Position numbers and translations under genes: made by a program
From: Plantibacter flavus
Lineage (GTDB): Bacteria; Actinomycetota; Actinomycetes; Actinomycetales; Microbacteriaceae
Reading direction: 5' to 3'
DNA length: 64,000 bases
Assembly (NCBI RefSeq): GCF_900177615.1
Contig: NZ_FXAP01000005.1
Location: 310,001 to 374,000 of the forward strand
The notes under the pieces: generated by a model
What the model saw: the letters and a program-made list of their open reading frames with translations, nothing else
Databases searched by the model: none
Told to the model about the DNA's origin: nothing
Part shown: in pieces, positions 58,979 through 64,000 of the stretch
How positions within the stretch are numbered: the stretch's first letter is position 1
Layout: every line of letters starts with the position of its first letter

Positions 58979-61498
58979 CTAAACGTTGTCGGCGTCGCGC
59001 TTGCGCTGCTGACGCGCGGCGAACCGCTCGACGACGACCTTCGGGCCGCCGTTCTTGAGGTAGTACGCCACTCGATCGACGTCACGCCGCACGCCGGTGC
59101 GCCGCGGTGGCGTCTGCTGCTGACGGGAGGACGACAGGACGACCGGCTTCGCGCCGGGCTCGGCGGGGGCCTTGTCTGCAGCGAGCCGGGGGTTCCGGAC
59201 GAACTCGACGAGCGGGGCGAGCGCGCTCGACCAGACGAACCGCTCGCGGACGAGCTGCACGTTCGCCCTCGCAGCCTCGCGGGACGCGTCGTCGAAGAGC
59301 ACGTGCTCGATCGCGGCCATGAGCGCTCCCTGGTCACGCTCGGGCACCGCCACCCCGAGCGTCTGCTCGCGGACGAGATCACCGAACGAGTCACCCTCGG
59401 TCGTCACGATCGGCAGTCCGGCCCACAGGTAGTCGAGGATGCGGGTACGGAAGGAGAACGTGGTCTCGACGTGCTGGAAGTGGGTCGAGATCCCGAGGTC
59501 GGCTTCGAGGAGGTAGTTGTGGCGGTCGTCGTATGCGACCCACGAGTCGTTGAAGAACACGTGGGTGCCGGTCAGGCCCAGTTCGTCGCTCAACGCACGG
59601 GCCGCGACCACCGCGGGCATCTCGGGGACGGAGGGGTTCGGGTGCTTCGTACCCATGAAGAACAACCGCAGGTCCGGGTGCTGCTTGGCGAGCTCGCCGA
59701 CCGCACGGATCACGATTCCCGGGTCGAACCAGTCGTAAATGCCGCCGCCCCAGATGATGACCTTGTCGTCGACACCGATGCCCGGGACGACACCGCGCAA
59801 CGCGGGACGGGTGTGCTCGGGACGGCCGGCCGGAATGCCGAACGGAGCGACCGCGATGAGGGTCTCGAGATCCTCGTCGCGGGTGTACGTGTACGGGTTG
59901 ATACGCCCGAGCGCCGCCATCTGTCCCAGCCAGAAGTGCCGCTGACGCTCGCTCGCGCAGAGGAAGAAGTCGCCGCGGGCCAGCTGATGGTTGAGGACGT
60001 CCGTGGCGTCGGAGACCTGGTCGCCCCAGGTGACGAGGTTGTCGCTCTTCCCCTGCTCCAGCTGCTCGAGGTGGAGCGGGTCGTACACATCGATGACGAG
60101 CACCTTGGAGGTGGTCTCGAGCGCCGGGAACAGTGCGAGTGCGTGCCCCTGCAGGATGATGACGTCGGCCCACTTCTCGTGCGGCTTCATGCTCGCCGGG
60201 CGGTGGTGCGAAACCACGTCGAGTTCGAAGCGCTCGCTCTCGACGGAGACACCGGTCATGCTAACGAGACGGACGTCGTGCTCGTCGGCGAGTGTGTCGG
60301 CCATGTTCCAGGCGCGGATCGCCGGACCGGCCATCTTGGCACCGATCGGGTCGCCGGTGATGATGAGCACGCGGCGTCGAAGCGGCTCGTCGAGGACGTT
60401 CAGCGAGGAGACGATCTTGTCGTACCCCTCGAGGTAGCTCTCGATCGGGTACGCGGGCTCGTCGATGTTGCCGAGCAGGAGCCGCAACTGGCGGTCGGAA
60501 CGGGTACGGGTCGCCTGCACCAGCGCGCGGTCCTTCGCGAGCTCCGGCAGGTTCTCCACGACCTGGTCGATGGCGTTGACACCGGCGAGGAGCTGCTTGG
60601 AGAGCATCGAGGCCGGGCTGCCGTCGTCGTCCTTCGACTTGCGCAGATCCAGGGCCGTCGTGTCCATCTTCGCTCGACCGGTGGCGCGACGCGTCGCGAG
60701 CAGTAGGGCTGCCGCGAACGAGCGGCTGAGGGCCTCGTCGTCGAGGTTCTTGTAGAGCGTGTAGAGGGCGTTGCGCTCGAGCAGGTAGGTCTCGAAGTAG
60801 TTGCCGAACTTCTCCATCGACGCGTGGTGTTTGTGGAACGCCAGCGATTTCGGCTGGAACCGGAACCGGTAGCCGAGGAGGTTCAATCGCCAGCCGAGGT
60901 CGACGTCCTCGTAGAACATGAAGTAGCGGTCGTCGAACCCTCCGAGTTGTTCGAAGAGCTCGGCCCGGACGAACATCGCCGCGCCGGTGCCGAACAGGAC
61001 GTCCTTCTCGACGCTCCATTCGGGTCGGTCGTGTTCACCGGCGTGCGGTTTGTACCCCATGCCGTACCACGTGAGCGCCGAGCCGACATAGTCGACGCGT
61101 TCACCTTCCCAGTCGAGCACCTTGCTCGCGACGGCGCCGATGTCCTTGCTCTCGGCGAAGGTGTCCATCGCCGCGTTGATCCACTGGTCGTCGGGGCGTG
61201 CATCGTTGTTGAGGAAGGCGACGAATTCACCGCTCGACTTCGAGACGCCGAGGTTGCAACCACCGGTGAAGCCGCCGTTGACCTTGGAGGGCACGATCGT
61301 CGCGAGGTCCCCCAGGGTGGCGAGCTGCTCGAGGCTGTCGTCGCCGGAGCCGTTCTCGACCACGATGATCTCGAGGCGGTCCTGCGGGAAGTCGATTTCG
61401 CGGAGCGTCCGCACGCACTGAATCGTGTCCGCGGATCCGCGGTAGTTCACCAGGATGACGGATACGACGCCCGGACGTCTCTTACGTGTGTTCTTCAC
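58979..61498 (-). CDS. bifunctional glycosyltransferase, GT2 plus GT4-like
   Basis: The protein has 839 residues. The N-terminal GT2 domain (about 1-290) has VSVILVNYRGSADTIQCVRTL, IIVVENGSGDDS, VAFLNNDARPDDQWI and GGFDDRYFMFYEDVDLGWRL, close to rhamnosyltransferases. The C-terminal GT-B part (about 390-770) has GDPIGAKMAGPAIRAWNMA, VIIWGGGIYDWFDPGIVI and FQHVETTFSFRTRILDYLWAGLPIVTT. The basic C-terminus is probably membrane-associated. I chose the GTG at 61498, preceded by GAGGA, because the 30 residues upstream look non-coding. It follows the ABC exporter genes and likely extends the exported polymer. Confidence 0.9.
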   Translation of the reverse strand: MKNTRKRRPGVVSVILVNYRGSADTIQCVRTLREIDFPQDRLEIIVVENGSGDDSLEQLATLGDLATIVPSKVNGGFTGGCNLGVSKSSGEFVAFLNNDARPDDQWINAAMDTFAESKDIGAVASKVLDWEGERVDYVGSALTWYGMGYKPHAGEHDRPEWSVEKDVLFGTGAAMFVRAELFEQLGGFDDRYFMFYEDVDLGWRLNLLGYRFRFQPKSLAFHKHHASMEKFGNYFETYLLERNALYTLYKNLDDEALSRSFAAALLLATRRATGRAKMDTTALDLRKSKDDDGSPASMLSKQLLAGVNAIDQVVENLPELAKDRALVQATRTRSDRQLRLLLGNIDEPAYPIESYLEGYDKIVSSLNVLDEPLRRRVLIITGDPIGAKMAGPAIRAWNMADTLADEHDVRLVSMTGVSVESERFELDVVSHHRPASMKPHEKWADVIILQGHALALFPALETTSKVLVIDVYDPLHLEQLEQGKSDNLVTWGDQVSDATDVLNHQLARGDFFLCASERQRHFWLGQMAALGRINPYTYTRDEDLETLIAVAPFGIPAGRPEHTRPALRGVVPGIGVDDKVIIWGGGIYDWFDPGIVIRAVGELAKQHPDLRLFFMGTKHPNPSVPEMPAVVAARALSDELGLTGTHVFFNDSWVAYDDRHNYLLEADLGISTHFQHVETTFSFRTRILDYLWAGLPIVTTEGDSFGDLVREQTLGVAVPERDQGALMAAIEHVLFDDASREAARANVQLVRERFVWSSALAPLVEFVRNPRLAADKAPAEPGAKPVVLSSSRQQQTPPRRTGVRRDVDRVAYYLKNGGPKVVVERFAARQQRKRDADNV

Positions 61499-61557
61499 TC
61501 TTGCTCCTCGACATATCCTGTCCTCGACAGACCTGCCGAGTGTATCGTTCCGCACCT

Positions 61558-61581
61558 GAGCGGCGGTTCGAACCGCCGCTC
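61558..61581 (-). terminator. terminator after the ABC exporter ATPase gene
   Basis: GAGCGGCGGT (61558-61567) pairs perfectly with ACCGCCGCTC (61572-61581) around TTCG, a stable 4-nt loop. It lies just past the stop of the ATPase gene and before the next glycosyltransferase gene, which therefore needs its own promoter. Confidence 0.65.
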
Positions 61582-61588
61582 GCTCCAC

Positions 61589-62332
61589 TCAGCCGGCGTT
61601 CTCACCGAGGCTGTTGAGGTAGGCGGCGATCGTCGGAGCGGCCTCACCGCTCTCCACGAGTTCGCCGTGCCGCAACCAGGCCGCGTGATCGCACATCTGC
61701 TGCACCGTGTCCATCGAGTGGCTCACCAGGATCACCGTCTTGCCCTGCTGCTTGTACTCGACGAACTTCTGACGGCACTTCTCTTGGAACTCCGCGTCAC
61801 CGACCGCGAGGACCTCGTCGACGACGAGGACGTCGGGGTCGACGTTGATCGCGACGGAGAAGCCCAGACGCACGTACATGCCGGACGAGTAGTTCTTCAC
61901 CGGCTGGTCGATGAACTGCTCGACGCCGGAGAAGTCGATGATCGTGTCGAGTTTGCGCTCGATCTCCTTCCGCGACATCCCGAGGATCGACCCGTTCAGG
62001 AAGATGTTGTCCCGCCCGGAGAGTTCCGGGTGGAATCCCGAGCCGACCTCGAGCAGCGCGGCGAGCTTGCCGCGCGCGGTGATCGACCCCTGCTCGGGAT
62101 AGTAGATCTTGGCGAGGCACTTGAGCAGCGTCGACTTGCCCGAGCCGTTCGACCCGATGAGACCGAAGGTCGATCCTTCAGGCACCTCGAACCCGACGTT
62201 CTTGAGGGCCCAGAAGTCCTCGTGGACGGAACGACGTCGGCGCATGATGGCCGACTTGATGCTCTGGTTGCGCTCGTGGTAGAGCCGGAACTTCTTGCTG
62301 ACGTCGTCCACGACGACTGCTGCGGTGCTCAC
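61589..62332 (-). CDS. polysaccharide ABC transporter ATP-binding protein (Wzt/TagH type)
   Basis: This 247-residue protein has Walker A GSNGSGKS (60-67), signature YSSGMYVRLGF (148-158), Walker B with DEVLAVGD (172-179) and the H-loop His205 in LVSHSMDT. The HPELSGRDNIFLNG stretch is typical of O-antigen and teichoic acid exporters. It lacks the C-terminal carbohydrate-binding domain of long Wzt proteins, so export is not expected to need recognition of a terminal cap. The GTG at 62332 overlaps the permease stop by 4 nt. Confidence 0.94.
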   Translation of the reverse strand: MSTAAVVVDDVSKKFRLYHERNQSIKSAIMRRRRSVHEDFWALKNVGFEVPEGSTFGLIGSNGSGKSTLLKCLAKIYYPEQGSITARGKLAALLEVGSGFHPELSGRDNIFLNGSILGMSRKEIERKLDTIIDFSGVEQFIDQPVKNYSSGMYVRLGFSVAINVDPDVLVVDEVLAVGDAEFQEKCRQKFVEYKQQGKTVILVSHSMDTVQQMCDHAAWLRHGELVESGEAAPTIAAYLNSLGENAG

Positions 62333-63165
62333 AGGGCCTCCGCCAATCTCTTCTCGTGCCGGCGGAAGACGAGCAGGCCCACGGTGAAGGACACGAGCGC
62401 CCAGGCGGCGATGGTGAGCAGGTCGGCGGGGTCGGGGAACCGGTTGTCGTAAAGGAGGTTCCGGAACACGGCCACGAAGTGCTCGAGCGGGTTGATGCGG
62501 TAGATGTCGATGATCGTGATCGGCGTCCCGAACAGCGGGCCGTACTTGTCGGACTGCGCTTGCACGAGCGAGATCGGGTAGATGATCGGCGTCGCGTACA
62601 TCCAGATCTGCATGATGATGCCCATGAAGTACTGCGTGTCGCGGAAGTAGACGTTGGCGATGGACAGCATCAGTGCGAGGCCCGCGGCGAAGATCGCCAG
62701 GAGGACCATGGTGAGCACGACGAGCGGCAGCCACGGCAGGACGAACGCACCGAGCAGGCTCAGCGCGATGCAGAGCACGGCCATCTCGAACAACCAGTTG
62801 AAGCCGATGGCACCGACCGCGGAGATCGGGAGCACGATGCGCGAGAAGTACACCTTCTGGATCAGTCCGGTGTTCGCGATGAGCGAGCCCATGCCGGTGT
62901 TCACCACGTTCGAGAAGAACATCCAGGGCAGGAGCCCGCAGAGGAGCCAGAGCGCGAAGATGTGCAGCCCACTCGGGTCGCCCGTCTGCAGCGGAACCTG
63001 GAAGATGAACGAGAACACGAAGGTGTAGATGAGCATCTGCGCCAGCGGGTTCGCCAAGGACCACAGCTGGCCGAAGATGGTTCGCTTGTACTGGCCGCGG
63101 ATGTCGCGGAGGGTGAGGTTCGCGAGGAGCTCGCGGGATCCGAGGATCTCCTTGACGTAGCTCAT
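62329..63165 (-). CDS. polysaccharide ABC transporter permease (Wzm/TagG type)
   Basis: This 278-residue ABC-2 permease has six membrane helices. The N-terminus MSYVKEILGSRELLANLTLRDIRGQYK is the amphipathic segment typical of the family, and FRDTQYFMGIIMQIWMYATPIIYPISLV and INPLEHFVAVFRNLLYD are characteristic. With the ATPase it moves a complete undecaprenyl-linked polymer across the membrane. A TAGATT hexamer on the minus strand about 45 nt before the ATG is a possible -10 element. Confidence 0.94.
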   Translation of the reverse strand: MSYVKEILGSRELLANLTLRDIRGQYKRTIFGQLWSLANPLAQMLIYTFVFSFIFQVPLQTGDPSGLHIFALWLLCGLLPWMFFSNVVNTGMGSLIANTGLIQKVYFSRIVLPISAVGAIGFNWLFEMAVLCIALSLLGAFVLPWLPLVVLTMVLLAIFAAGLALMLSIANVYFRDTQYFMGIIMQIWMYATPIIYPISLVQAQSDKYGPLFGTPITIIDIYRINPLEHFVAVFRNLLYDNRFPDPADLLTIAAWALVSFTVGLLVFRRHEKRLAEAL

Positions 63166-63204
63166 CGCACCCCGGGGGTCGGGCGTGAAGACATGCTGAC
63201 CAAT

Positions 63205-64000
63205 CTAACCTAGAAGTCCTGGGTCACCACTCAGGAGCGATCGCCGGCGGCGGCGGACGAGGAACGCGTCCACGACGACGAGGACCACGACGACGAGCGA
63301 CGACGCCGCGGTCACCCCCAGACCGACTTGCTGCCCGGGGACCGTGTACTGCAGGACGACACGGTGCTCGCCGGTCGGGACCGCGATGGCCGCGCCGGCA
63401 TGCTCGGCCGGCAGCAGCTCGACGGGCTTCCCGTCGACCGTCGCCGCCCAGCCCGGTCGGCGAAGCGAGTCCGCGACCACGACCCAGCCTGCTCCATCTG
63501 CGACCACCTCGACCTCCATGCGACTGGTGTCGCTGGGAAGGACCGTGACCGCGGCGGTCGAGGCCGCTCGGTCGCTCGCGACCTCCCGAGCATCCTCCGG
63601 ACGCTCCAGCAGGACGGCCGTGCTCGGAAGGGAGCCGTCCGCCATCGTCGCCACCTGCTCGGCAGGGTCAGTCTCCGTCACCGCGGTCGACGCCCATCTG
63701 ATCCGATCGAGTGCCGTCGTCCGTTCATAGACGGTGGCGTCGCCCGTGTGCGCGACGCGGAGCCCGTCGTCGGCGGGACGGACGAGCGAGATCCCCAATC
63801 GACCGGAGGGATCGGCTGCGACCGGAGCCGGAATGCCGATGCCGTCGAACCGCAGCTCTGCCACCCAGGCTCGGTCGGCTGGAATGTCCTCGCCTTCCAC
63901 CGCGACCGACTGGTCGGCGGTCAGCGCGGGAAACCAGGTCGACGTCGTCGCGATCCGTTCATCGGTCACCGCGTCGCGGATGTCGAGGGTGACGGTCACT
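63205..64000 (-). CDS. YfhO-like membrane protein, C-terminal part (cut by the window)
   Basis: The open frame reaches the right edge, so the N-terminus is missing. The visible 264 residues are a beta-rich extracytoplasmic domain with GWVVVADSLRRPGWAATVDGKPV and AIAVPTGEHRVVLQYTVPG, followed by one helix (GLGVTAASSLVVVVLVVVDAFLV) and a basic tail RRRRR-like RRRRRSLL. This is the C-terminal pattern of YfhO family proteins, GT-C-like enzymes or accessories for lipoteichoic acid and wall glycan glycosylation. It ends 39 nt before the permease gene on the same strand. Confidence 0.75.
   Translation of the reverse strand, partial: VTVTLDIRDAVTDERIATTSTWFPALTADQSVAVEGEDIPADRAWVAELRFDGIGIPAPVAADPSGRLGISLVRPADDGLRVAHTGDATVYERTTALDRIRWASTAVTETDPAEQVATMADGSLPSTAVLLERPEDAREVASDRAASTAAVTVLPSDTSRMEVEVVADGAGWVVVADSLRRPGWAATVDGKPVELLPAEHAGAAIAVPTGEHRVVLQYTVPGQQVGLGVTAASSLVVVVLVVVDAFLVRRRRRSLLSGDPGLLG

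Overview
The window is high-GC DNA (roughly 70 percent) with GTG starts, tightly overlapping genes and a gene order typical of Actinomycetota. The MtrAB-LpqB-ComF-HPF block, the AhcY/DUF3499/DUF5719/WhiB block, DUF5997 and the style of the glycan genes point to a member of the Microbacteriaceae. The species cannot be named from sequence alone. No rRNA, tRNA, insertion sequence, phage gene or CRISPR array was seen.

Positions 1-6.6 kb hold a conserved envelope-control block. It contains a PadR-type regulator, the ribosome hibernation factor hpf, comF, and the lpqB-mtrB-mtrA operon, which encodes the MtrA/MtrB two-component system with its lipoprotein partner. Positions 6.7-15.7 kb hold a MoxR-DUF58 module: a GPDP-membrane-domain protein, DUF4129, DUF4350, MoxR and DUF58 in one operon, followed by a LysR-like effector domain, DUF5997, a SpoIIM-like membrane protein and an RDD protein. 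Positions 15.7-28.3 kb carry housekeeping and cell-wall genes: ahcY, DUF3499, a metallopeptidase-like protein, DUF5719, a very large GT2 membrane glycosyltransferase, whiB, galE, a GlxA/AraC regulator, manA and an acyl-CoA dehydrogenase.

From 28.4 kb to the right edge nearly everything makes or exports surface glycans. There are two O-antigen-ligase-like proteins, an initiating sugar-phosphate transferase, a pyruvyl transferase, a Wzy-like membrane protein, many GT2 and GT4 glycosyltransferases, two Wzx-like flippases, a GDP-deoxysugar operon (gmd, fcl/colC-like, colD-like), a DPM1-like GT2 with DUF2304, a DUF2142 protein, a secreted repeat protein with a lipoprotein, twin-domain glycosyltransferases, and a Wzm/Wzt-type ABC exporter. 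The right end is cut inside a YfhO-like membrane protein. A GH65 phosphorylase and beta-phosphoglucomutase pair sits inside this locus.

The most unusual points are: a probable 3,6-dideoxyhexose pathway (Gmd, then a ColD-type dehydratase, then an Fcl homologue that lacks the epimerase cysteine); a hexapeptide acyltransferase broken by two compensating frameshifts; Wzx/Wzy-type and ABC-type export genes in the same locus; and about a dozen genes whose TANNNT -10 element lies 6-9 nt before the start codon, which implies leaderless mRNAs.
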